A DNA stretch of 64,000 nt from Eutypa lata (Eukaryota; Ascomycota; Sordariomycetes; Xylariales; Diatrypaceae): assembly GCA_022661535.1 (NCBI GenBank), contig JAKULF010000011.1, positions 1,178,001-1,242,000 of the forward strand, given 5' to 3'. Position numbers and translations under genes: made by a program. The notes beneath the pieces were generated by a model that made no database searches, was not told the origin of the DNA, and saw nothing but the letters and a program-made list of their open reading frames with translations. How positions within the stretch are numbered: position 1 is the first letter of the stretch; the number at the start of each line of letters is the position of its first letter. This document shows positions 48,496 to 58,841 of the stretch, piece by piece.

Positions 48496-48834
48496 ATGAA
48501 CGGCCCTCGACATGTTCTTGTTGGGGAGAAGTCGAGAGCGAAGAATTCGGGAAATTTCGATGTCTCGCGCGACTCCAAAGCGATTAAAGATGAAGAAAGG
48601 CTTGAACACGGCACCGTCAAGGACATGGATGAGGACGATCTCGGTCGTTCCAAGTCAGATACTTCGGAAGGTGCTGACTCTTCGGAAGATGGCAGAGAGG
48701 GAACGTGCTTGGAATATGGTGGCGAGGCAGGAATTGACAAGAATGATCTCGAATTTTTGGATGTAATTGTCATTCGTTTTTCGAAGATTCTAGGACAGGG
48801 CTGGGCTGACAATTTCTTATCTGGGGCAGAGTGA
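48496..48834 (+). CDS. Small acidic hypothetical protein (doubtful)
   Basis: A 112-codon frame from the ATG at 48496 (MNGPRHVLVGEKS) codes for an acidic, Ser/Asp-rich chain with a more ordered C-terminus (FLDVIVIRFSKILGQGW). The frame is open further upstream to 48439 without another ATG. No domain is recognised. It starts only 130 bp after the retrotransposon LTR, so it could be a truncated remnant of a longer gene cut by the insertion. Confidence 0.3.
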   Translation: MNGPRHVLVGEKSRAKNSGNFDVSRDSKAIKDEERLEHGTVKDMDEDDLGRSKSDTSEGADSSEDGREGTCLEYGGEAGIDKNDLEFLDVIVIRFSKILGQGWADNFLSGAE

Positions 48835-49225
48835 AATGGTACCCCCTTTCTAGGATCCTGTACGGTGGAATTATATTTCTATATTTCTGTACTCTCATTC
48901 TTTCTAAAAGGTGCATTCACTAATAGCTATAAACTCATCCTACGTTCAAGGTACAATGACATGAGTCCAACATTTATTCTTTTTATTGTTTTTATTTTTT
49001 ATTTATTTTCTTGGAAATCTGCTCGAAGTTTCTCCACCGACCTAACTCATAAAGCTATCTTCAGTAGACTACTAGATACCTAGGCAGTTTGGAGTCCACT
49101 GATGAGCCATATACCATCTTTTCCCAATAACGTGAACACGCTGAATCCCTTCTCCTTGATTCGCCGTCCACCGTGACTATATACGACGCCCAAACAAACC
49201 CAAGATCTCCTAGAATCCGTCCATC
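48835..49225. other. Intergenic region, no gene
   Basis: Only ordinary sequence and a 72-codon unsupported frame occur here. Confidence 0.35.
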
Positions 49226-49902
49226 TCACTCCGTAATATTTTGCTCTACCTTGCCGTTGATAGATTCAAACCTCTTCCTCAGCGTGGCGTAGAACTCATC
49301 CCATGATGCTGACGTAGTGTTTGGAAATTTCGCATGCGTCGCTCCACCGCCAGGCAACAAAGGGCGGGGACACCTCGTCCCACTTCTTATCGTTTATGAG
49401 CTGTACGAGCTCCAGGATAGGTGCTTTCAATTCGGCCGTCGCCTCCGAAGTCAGAGGCGGCGTTTCTCCGGGATTGAACTGCGTGTCCGCGACGCCCGGG
49501 ATTTTCCACCCATCGTCTCCCTTGAGCAGCGTGTAGTCATTGGCCCCACGACCACGCTCCACACCGTTGACGTCAGACGGGTAGCCGGACCAGACGGCAG
49601 CGAACCTGTCATAGATCCAGACCTCCGGACCGGGCTCTCTGCGAGAACAACGCCAGTCGTGGCACCGGCCGCGAAGATTCTCGCGAGCATCTCCTCGAGA
49701 TGGGGCGCGAAGTCCTTGAGTGTGAAGTGGAAGATCTTCTGTGGGCGCGTGATCACCGCGTACGACTCGGGTAGGATGTACTTGTACATGTTGGTGAATG
49801 GTGGCTTCGTGTTGGACATGGATGCCAGGTAGCCGTTGACGGCCGCGAGGACCGCTTCCCTGTCATTCGAGGCCGTGATGCTTAGTGTGGATGGCGATGC
49901 AC
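49226..49902 (-). pseudogene. NTF2/SnoaL-like protein, broken by two frameshifts
   Basis: Three reading frames must be used in turn. From about 49902 the frame reads SITASNDREAVLAAVNGYL and continues to FAPHLEEMLARIFAAG. Near 49630-49634 one base is missing, and the next frame gives VWIYDRFAAVWSGY and DYTLLKGDDGWKIPGVADTQF, the typical end of an NTF2/SnoaL-like fold. Near 49362-49364 one base is extra, and the last frame gives LLPGGGATHAKFP and ends at a TGA at 49226. No start codon is found upstream of the first exon, although a branch and acceptor (CTAACT...AACAG) precede it. Such small proteins are often enzymes or accessory factors in fungal metabolite clusters. As it stands the gene cannot make a full product unless both shifts are sequencing errors. 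Confidence 0.65.
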
Positions 49903-50595
49903 CTGTTTTGGATCTAGTTAGGATTTGAATTCTATGGCTAAGTGAGGACTGAAGCGTGATGGTCTATATGAACTCCGCTCGTTGTGGCCGACCTACGGGC
50001 TAAGCCTAGAATATTATAGATGTTTGGTACGGCACCCCTGAGTTAGAAGCGGCGACCTTTCTCACCTACCGGTACGGCGACCTTTGAGCTTACGGCCCTT
50101 TCAACGAAGTGCCGCACAATACGGTATGGTAAGCATACCGGGTTTCTCCCTTTGTTATGAGCCCCTATTTCCGAAGTTTCAGCATGTGTAGCTATGCGAG
50201 CGACGGTTCAAGCATAATTGGAACACAACTGCCTTCTTACGCATCCTCTAGCTACAAGTGAGCCATCTCGTCTCGAATATGGGTTCTTAGTCAAAAGGTT
50301 TTAATCTGAATAATATGGCGTCGTCTCGTAAAGTAACAAGGTACGATTATTCGTGGCTTCGCAATTAATGCATACCTACTACTAAATTTTAGAATGCAAA
50401 TGAAAACTGTGTCTTGAGATATGAAGTTGGGTGTACTAATATTACTTCGGCTTTTGAAAAATCAATCAACTCCATTCAAACTACAAGAACTGAGATCGAA
50501 GTAGATGTAACTCCATGTAATAGAATACAGGATAGATGAACAATCCAGTAAAATCTAAGAGACGACATTGAATGATACACTGTACAATGTTTACC
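49903..50595. other. Intergenic region between two pseudogenes
   Basis: No ATG-initiated exon for the NTF2-like relic could be found here. The sequence has no other supported feature. Confidence 0.35.
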
Positions 50596-53500
50596 TCATA
50601 CTTGAATCTCGACAGGGCTATTTCCATTGAGATGTCCATTCAAATGACCGTTCATCTGGCCATTAACCTTTCCATTGAGTGCATCAAGTTTCCCGTTGAG
50701 TTGCACATCTTTAACCTCAGGAGTAGTTGGGTCTTCCTCAGGGCCGGACTCTTCCTGCGCTGGAAGACCAGTATTCCTTTTGACTTGTCCGTTGCTCCGT
50801 GAGCCTTGATCCACCCCACTGATCATCTCCTGAGGCAGCTTGTCAAGGACAGACTCGACAAAATCTGCCATGGATGCGCCACCAAGGATTTTCATCACCG
50901 GAACGTCGACACTCAGCTCATTCTGGAACCACGACCTCATATAGACAGCAATGAGGCTATCAATCCCCAGATCGACGAGCGGCGTAGTGTCATGCAAGCT
51001 GTCTGTGTCCGGCAGGAACTTCATCCCCTGAAGCTTCACTCTCAGCACACCAAGAATAATCTTACTAGCTTCGTTTAGCGTCTTCGCAGATTCTAGGAGC
51101 TTCTTCAATGGCAAGCCGCCTGCGCTACCGCTGGCAGCGGCAGCTTGAGCCCCTGCCGCGCGGATCATCATGCCCATCCTGGCGTTGTTATTCCAGAATG
51201 CATCCTTCCCCTCGTCGCCTTTCATGATGCCGACTCCCGCAATCAACTCCGGGTCTAGACCTGAGGTTGGTCGCCCGGCAATCACAGCTTCGGCGAATAG
51301 TTGGTGTAGGTCCGACTCGCTCATGGAGAGGGTGCCAGATCGCGACTTGAGGCGCTCCTGAATCTCGAAGGTCAGCTCGCTTTCGATGTAGCCGACTCCG
51401 ACCATGCGGCCGATGTCGATGGTGGACCCGGCAAGCCCCCGACTGCGCCGGCCTCGAATGAGCGCTTTCAGGAAGGCATTTCCAGCGCCGTATGCAGCTT
51501 GCCTTGGATTGCCAGTGTAGGCGACTAGGGAACTGAAGCCGATGAACCAGTCTAGCGGCTCTGTGGTGGTGCTAACCTGGTCTGAGAAGAGACGGCCTAA
51601 GTTGATGGTTCCCTGTACCTTGGGCCTCAGGATGGCCTGGAAATCTTCGAAGCGCTGGCCTAGGAACGTGCTGTCAATCAAGACCATGGCACCGTCCGCG
51701 ACACCAGTAACGGGCGGCATGTATTCCGTAATCTCAGCATAGGTCTGCTTTACGGACTCAAAATTGGTGACGTCACTTTGAAGAAAGTTAGTGAAGTGTT
51801 TGAAATATGGACCTCCTGAAAATTCAGGGGTGAAGATTGTTGGTTTCAACTTACCCTGAGAAAAACGCCACGGATGCGCCTTGCTGTTTGTGTCAATCCA
51901 CCCATTCCGTGACCACCTTCGGATTACGACTGCTAATCGCAATGTGTTTTGCATTATGAGCAATCATGAAGTCGGCTAGTGATCGTCCCAACGTGCCAGA
52001 CAAACCTGTAAGCTAGTATGTCCGGTCGGCTCGGAACAAATCTTGTCGCATGTACACCGGCTGGACCGAAACCGGCACATGCTTGTCTACTTGCTAATAC
52101 ACAAGCGAATTCGGATTCGGTCCTGGTCCTGAAGAAGATAGCACCTGTGTGAGTGGGAGTACGTCGATCGGCGCGCCGCCCTCGATAGGAAGGGCACCGA
52201 GTTGTGAGAACAAAGAGGCGAACTCGGCTACGCTGCCGAGGAGTTGAGACAAATGCTCAGGGGCAGTTTTAGGAAGGATAGAAGCTTCCCGTGCCGACAT
52301 CCTTGCTAACTTGATCTTCTCACATACTTGAGAGAGCGAGGAAGATATTCTCGAGCCCAGCTTAGCCGAGTCGGCTGAAGAGTCGTCAGATGCGTCGATG
52401 TAAAGAGTCACATCGGAGGGCAATGTAGCATCTATGGACCGCTTGGGACTATGTGGATGTAGATAGGTGGCCGCGGACGAGTGGTTAACCTTCTTCGAAG
52501 TGATTAAGACTACCTTCTTGCCTACGTCCGCAAGTCGCTTAGATAGGAGAGCTTGGGCGACGGAATTAGCGTCGAAAATCACAACGCTGCCGGTGGGAGG
52601 GAGCTGTAGAACCCGTTGGGCTAGGAGATCTACTACAACGAACGACATAAAGCCGACGTCTTCCAATGCGCTGCTCTCGTGAAGAGCCACTGTTAACGGT
52701 CGCGGAACCATCACTATAGATGCTTGACGGCCTGAGAAACAGAGTGTTTTGATCCCGGTTACGGTCTCCGTGCCAATGCAAACGAAGAAGAAGCCAGCAG
52801 GAGTCTTTAACGAAGACAAGAACGAGCACGAGACCCGAATAGTAACAATGTCATCATCGTCATGTCCAAGAGTTGAAGAAACCTCTTTGAACTCATGCTG
52901 TTCTCGTAAGATGTACATCCCTTTGAAGTCGCTGACTCCCATGCGAGGCTTGTCATCCCACACAAGGCCAAGAGGCGTCGTGGACAATGCTATTTCTACA
53001 GGCTGGGCAATGACGCGCTTCGACGAGTTGTAACGCGCATTTTGGTGCACATCGCACTTTAGCCTTGGCACGAACAACTTGTCGTCTTTTAGGAATAGCT
53101 CTGGCTCTATTGTGCAGAGCATACTATCGAGTTCCTGCTGTTGGCTCATCTCTGCTAACTCGCGTAGCTGCAGCATGCATTCCGCAAGCAACTTAGAGGT
53201 CAAACTGCCGAGGTCTGTGCCAACATCTAGCACTTGCATCTTCGTGTCTGGCAGTTCGTAGAAGACCGTCCGTAAGAAGCCGACTGTTACCGCGGCGTAC
53301 GGGTTGCTTTCTTCGCTCCCCTACAGCAACCACAACACGCTACTGGCTTCGCCTATGAGTCGTTTGAGGTTCTCGAAGGTAACTTCATCGATGGTTACCC
53401 ATAAATTAGCATCGCACTCAGTGAGGAGGAGCACATGCTGTCCATCGGGGACTTCGATCTCTGCCTGTAGGTTGGAAAGACGGTCTATGTATGTCAAGTT

Positions 53501-55660
53501 GGCGTAGTATTGCGTGATAATGCTTGAAACCTGTTCGCGAAGCGCCAATGCAGTCGCCTCATTGCCGCCCACCACCACCAGCCGGCCTCGCCGCTCTGCC
53601 TCCGTAGGAACACCGTTGCTGAGCGGCTTGATCACAGGTGCGACGCGATCATCGACCATGCGTGCAGCTATGATCGCCCAGGCATCCTCAGTGTCAAGCT
53701 GCTCCGATATGGTCTCAACGGCGAAGCCGGTCTCTCCCAAGATGGTTTCCCACCCGGCAGGAGTAAGAAGTGGCCCCCCATGGCGTCCATCATCCTCGCC
53801 CACCCACCAACCGGGGAGGGAGCCGACGACTAGAGTGAAGTGTATCGCATCGCTACGGACGAGCTCCATATTGATCAGGTAGCCACCTGGTCGCAGAAGA
53901 CGCAGAGCCCGTGGGAGGGTTTCCTTTAGAGGCGTGGTGGCGTGCAGGACATTCTGGGCGATGACAACGTCGTAAATCTGCGACTCAAACCCCTGAGAAC
54001 TCGGGTCCTTGCTGATGTTGAGCGTCTTGAAGTCCATCTTGTGGGCGTGAGCCTGGAACCGCTCGCCTGCGGCCCCGAAGAAACCCGTGCTGATGTCCTT
54101 GTACGTGTATGATGCGTAGGCCTCGCCGAGGCGGTCCAAGATGGCTGCTGTCGAGCCACCGGTACCGGCTCCGATTTCGAGGATATTCATTCGTGGAAAC
54201 TTGTGGCTCAGCTGCTCTAGTAGACCTGCTCCGACGGAGTTGAGGATTATGTAGCCGACTGCTTGGGTGTAATAGCGTTCCAACATGTTGTCTTTGGTCA
54301 TGTATTGCAGGATATTTGCCTCCCCCGTGAGTACTTCTTCCCGTAGGAGGTTCTCGCCAACGGCATTAGCAAATGCTAGGTCAATATCGCTCTAGTCGTA
54401 TCTGTAGATAAGGAGAATTAGTTATTAGCAAAGTAATTCTAAATAACGTGTATCAAAGCTCACTTGTCTAGCACCGCACGGATAATCTCCTCCGAATCAT
54501 CGATCCATGGAGATGCGAATGAATTTTTCCCATCCTTGACCTGGTGATAAAGCCTTTCGGCTTCATCTAGTAGGTATTGCCGATATCGGGGCAACTTAGC
54601 ACGTAGTTCAGGAGAAGTAGTTTGCACTAGCTTCCGCAGATAGTAAAAGACTACTCGCTCAGCGTCATAGCTTATGATCTTCTCATCTGGGTCTAAGCGG
54701 GCGCCCCCACGAGCAAGCTGCGCATCTAGCTTATCCGGTACCATGCCGGATTCTTGGAATAGGAACCTGTCGTGCTCTGCCGTAGGGGCAACGATGGGCG
54801 AGATCTTGATGCCCTCCATCTCGATCAGCTTGTGCTCAAAATGCTCGGTGTACACCTCAACATCTCCTGTTGGGGTCATGCCACGAAAGTCGGTATTCGT
54901 GCTATCGATAGATACTTCATCTGTCGTGTTATGCTTCAATAGCTCTGGGATCAAGGTGATGCGCCGGAAGTAAGTAGGAGCGACAAGTTCTGAAAGTGTG
55001 CCGTCTCTAGGTGCTGTAAAGGCGACATTAAGTCCCTGTAAGCCGCAGTCAAACATGGCTGGATGGAATAGAAGTGGTGTTTCTAACTCTGAGAATGATG
55101 GATTTCGCGCTGTGACTGTGGAGTATCCGGCGGAGTATCCAGCTCTGCGTAATATGCTGGTCAAGCTCTTGAAGGCGTCATCGAAGCCCAAGCCAACCTC
55201 TTCCCTCATGACCTGATAAAAGTGGCCCACGTCCACGGGCACCATACTTGGTACTGACGGTCGATGTTCAGGAAAGCAGGAGGTGTAGTCATCGCCTAGA
55301 GAAAATTGAACGCTTCTGCAGCAGTTCAATGCCATCTGAGTTGAGTCTCTTCCAGCCACGGAGAATATACTAAAGTCCGCTGTCACAACATCTGTAGATG
55401 CATCAGGGGATGAAGGGGTCACCTTGGTGAAAGAGAGGATTGCTCTGTCCCTTGGTTATGTATAGCGATGGCCTTGCGGATCTCAAGGTCGAAGATATCA
55501 ACAGACTCTACCTGTTGCCCCTAGGCAATCAGAAGGGCTGCTTCCGAGACCATACAGATATATCCCGTAGCGGGTAATACCAGCTGTCCCTGCAATCTGT
55601 TTCCGGAGAGCCATTTCATATCGTTCACATTGAGAGAGTGGCCCCCCCTTTGGTGTGTGA
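50596..55660 (-). pseudogene. 3' remnant of a highly reducing polyketide synthase (DH-MT-KR-ACP)
   Basis: Read from 55660 down, the remnant starts within the dehydratase (WLSGNRLQGQLVLPATGY), where the catalytic His of the H-x3-G-x4-P motif is Asn. It continues through DH to 54464, then a C-methyltransferase (MNILEIGAGTGGSTA, about 53324-54401), a degenerate ER/structural KR region (52097-53320), a ketoreductase with intact Ser and Tyr motifs (GFSSLVAYTG, AAYGAGNAFL), and an acyl carrier domain (LGIDSLIAV). It ends in an Asn/Gly-rich tail. KS and AT are absent. In-frame stops occur at 55521, 54392, 53321, 52094, 52013 (all TAG) and 51893 (TGA), with a frameshift near 55430-55450. Two introns (54402-54463 and 51776-51854) remain intact. 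The domain order fits LovB-like or PKS-NRPS-type synthases that use a separate ER. It is non-functional. Confidence 0.88.
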
Positions 55661-57122
55661 TAAGCCGTCCTTCCGTCTACTTGGAGAACCCGACCTTTCT
55701 AATCGGCGACATATCATGTAAATTTAGGAATTATCTCGAAAGATCATAATCCATACCCTTGTTGTCCACCAGAACCTACCACGATCCTTCCCGACCGGGC
55801 GTCGACACAGGAAAGTCCCCGGTGCGTCGCCAACCGGCCCCTTTTGCTGTGATATGATGTCACACATGTCAATACGATTAGGATATATTCGCTTTATAGC
55901 TATCCAGATATCTACACATTCGGATAAGCGGAGCTAGATCAAGCGGGTAGTCTTTTACAACTTTTCATATGGGCATTGAAGCAATGAATCCACATTTGTG
56001 GAGAAAACCCAGTGGTTGTGATATAAAGGGGTAGAGTAACTAGAGGGGCTCGAGGGGATCACAATGGTCGTGTCAGGTATTAGCAACGGGAATTTAAGCA
56101 ATGTCAAGTTTCAGGAAATATGCCATTCTGACCTACTTCGTACAAATTAACTCATTCAACATAATCATGACACAATGGAATTCAATTATACATACGAAAA
56201 CCATGTGCCCTTCCCACTAGCTTACCTGCCTACTATACTTAACGTCGACAATAGGAGATGTAACATGGATGTAGATTTAAGTAGGAAGACTTAAAGCTAG
56301 GTAATCAGGAGTTTGATTAAGAGCTGGCTTGCATGATCTCTCAGGTTCATATACTAAACTTGGGCAAACAATGAAATCCCTAACCCATGTTCAACTTTAG
56401 AGTGGAGACAGTAGCACAGAATCTTATTGTTTGTGACTCGCTGACTCGTGTTAAAATGGCTATTGTATTGTCTATCCCGATATTACTTAGTTTGGGTGGT
56501 ACAGTGACACATAATAGGGACGATATAAAGACACGTAAGCAGTTAGGAAGCCGAGAATGTTCATCTGAATAAATGTACAAACCCCAGTTAATAAGGGCGC
56601 GTTCAATAGGAAAGCGAACCTAACAAGTCCCTGTAAATTTAGTGTTTGGTCACCCGGCTTCCATATCCTGATACGCAATCATCGCGAGGCTACCGCTCTG
56701 TCGCTAAGGAACATATGATGTATTGTGATGTTTGTTCGTGTAGGGCACAATGGGAACTAGGAATCTGTGTAATTAAACGTTGAATACTACGGGCTGATAA
56801 TAATAATCTCACCAGGCTGTCGTGATTCAAATCCGGCATAATATGCCAACTAACGTTGCTTCATTATATTTCGTTATTTAACCATCCATGGTCCTTTCCG
56901 ATTTCTTCAGCTAAGATCTCATAAAAACTACTTGTTATATCCGAATGAAGATATGGTGTCCTTATAATTGGCAATAATCACTTTGTACATTCTTCGAGTT
57001 AGTATTTTCTTCCACACTTTACATCATTCTTATAACTTCTTGGTCATACTGACAATGAGAACCTAGTCTTTTGGGATTGTTGATAGGATTGTTACGGAAA
57101 TATCTTCTTCTTGCACTTAGTA
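55661..57122. other. Region upstream of the PKS remnant, no gene
   Basis: No KS, AT or DH start can be recognised in any frame, so the 5' half of the PKS gene was deleted rather than just mutated. The sequence is otherwise ordinary, moderately AT-rich DNA, and includes the promoter of the BTB gene. Confidence 0.5.
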
Positions 57123-58002
57123 ATGTCGATGTCGATGTCGATCTATAAAGCACCTCCGCAGCGAGACAATTTGTTCATTGGCAAAGATGAATCACGTCCT
57201 GGTCAAATTGACTACAATATAAGGTATGTGGTACCAAAGTACTATGAATTTCTCGCGAGACTGATAATTTTCCCGATTTCTGTAGCACCACTGATGCCTA
57301 TATTGAACTCGATGGTTCTGAGATGTCATGGTCGGTCCATACCAGTGTTATGTCACGACATTCCAATTTCTTTCGCCGAGCGTTTGAGGGTTACTTTCTA
57401 GTAAGTCCAATACTTGAGCTCCTGTTTGACCATATAATAACTCGGATATAGGAATCAGATACTAAGAGAATTACCATGTCTGACGTCGATGACAAGATGA
57501 TGCATTTTGTTGTGGAATACGTTTATGAGGGTTGTAAGTTGTACCTGAAAAGTATCTACTATTCTCATCTATATATTCGTGGTCGCTGATGTCCTTTCGC
57601 TCAGGGGAAACTGCTTTCCAAAAGGCCTTGGGGACTTGGAGCTCCCTTATGGTCAATATAGATGTTATTGCTCAGGTCCTCCTTGTGGCTGACTATCTAG
57701 ATATGCCATTTCTTATCGAACAGGCATATTCTACTATATGCACTCGACTCGTCGGTTTTGCTGCTGCTTCTCGCTGGGACTGTCAGTGGATTCACAATCT
57801 TCACCGAGGCAAGAAGGAATTCCTCGCTGTGGCGGATGTTTTCTTCCAGCGCGGCTCTCCTTTGGGACTTAAGATTGCACAACGAATCCAGGATCTGATG
57901 AAGAGATTAGAGGTGATAACGGATGCTGATGCAGTGCTAGCGGAACTACTCAGTACGTTCCCAGATCAGCAAACTCTAATCTTAAGAGAGTGGAATTGGT
58001 AA
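57123..58002 (+). CDS. BTB/POZ domain protein
   Basis: Four exons (57123-57223, 57286-57400, 57452-57533, 57605-58002) give 231 residues; the introns are 62, 51 and 71 bp. The chosen ATG follows two nearby upstream frames and opens with MSMSMSIY. The BTB fold runs from about residue 35: TDAYIELDGSEMSWSVHTSVMSRHSNFFRRAFEG matches the dimer-forming first half (DG, VH, and S..F). After the second intron come MMHFVVEYVYEG and VLLVADYLDMPFLIEQAYS, the usual end. BTB proteins form dimers and often act as adaptors for Cul3 ubiquitin ligases or as transcription co-factors. No second domain is present. It is intact and its partner is unknown. Confidence 0.85.
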
Positions 58003-58637
58003 ATGACTATGGGTTGTTTGTTCTACGGAAATGTAAGGAAGGTTGGGATAGGTAGGTAACAGACTTATAAGTGGCCTTTTACAGAGGTCACAGAGACTGT
58101 AATTATTCACTTTCCATGAAATGAAGTGTAAAGAAAACTATATTATATTCAGTGATTGAATCTTGGACACCAGACATCAGACCCACACGCCCGACAATCA
58201 ATCTAGCCTGCATAACGGCCGTAAGTGGCAGCCAAACGTCGAAAAACATCGGCATCGCTTAATATTCAACTTGCTAGTCGAATCTGATGAGATATAATTC
58301 AATAATTACGCTCCTGACCGTAGACGTAGAATGATATGAGTGTTAAGGACAACTAAATCAACCTTCGAGCAAAGACACAAGTAGGCTGGCTCTGAAAGCA
58401 GAGTTGAGACACAGGAGGAATATTACATGGTGGACTCTACCCACTGGGCTGGGGTCTAATCTATTAGCATATCCAACTACACGGATTCCAAATGCATTAC
58501 TCTATCGAACGGTGCTGTTCCCTGCTTGGCAGCCAAACATGTGGGTATATGTTGTAATAACTCGCCGGCCGGTCCCCACTTAACCGGGAGGGGGCCGGTG
58601 GCTTTCAAGCCGGCCCGTAACAACAGGCCCGCATCAC
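58003..58637. other. Intergenic region with a GC-rich foldback
   Basis: A GC-rich palindromic stretch lies at about 58562-58620, with GGCCGGTCCCC facing GGGGGCCGGT across a short loop and further GCCGGCC copies. It could form a hairpin. No coding frame was seen. Confidence 0.45.
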
Positions 58638-58841
58638 CTACCTAAACCCAAGCACGTACAGCGTTCGATAGACACGTCCAATGTCTAATGTCTCGCACCT
58701 ATTATAGCGGCTGTCAGCTCCGCGCGTTCTCACACAGCGGTTTTTAAGGTCGTGACATCGGTCACAAGCTGCTCTGAGCTTGCCCTCCCTTGAAGATTCT
58801 AACCGATGCATAGCTAACCAGCTCATGTACAAGGTGGACAA
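58638..58841 (-). pseudogene. Relic of a Zn2Cys6 transcription factor
   Basis: A 67-codon frame contains KLRAACDRCHDLKNRCVRT, which is the first half of a fungal Zn2Cys6 binuclear cluster with basic linker residues. The second half is damaged: in SRYNRCETLDIGRV the first expected Cys is Tyr and the last is replaced, so only four of the six zinc ligands remain. Tyr for Cys is a G-to-A change (TGT to TAT). The frame ends 20 residues later and no regulatory domain follows. Zn2Cys6 factors often control neighbouring metabolite clusters, which fits the PKS remnant and efflux gene nearby. Confidence 0.65.

Noticed and set aside
56815..56850. TTCAAATCC sequence resembling a tRNA T-arm
   Set aside because: No matching acceptor stem or anticodon arm upstream.
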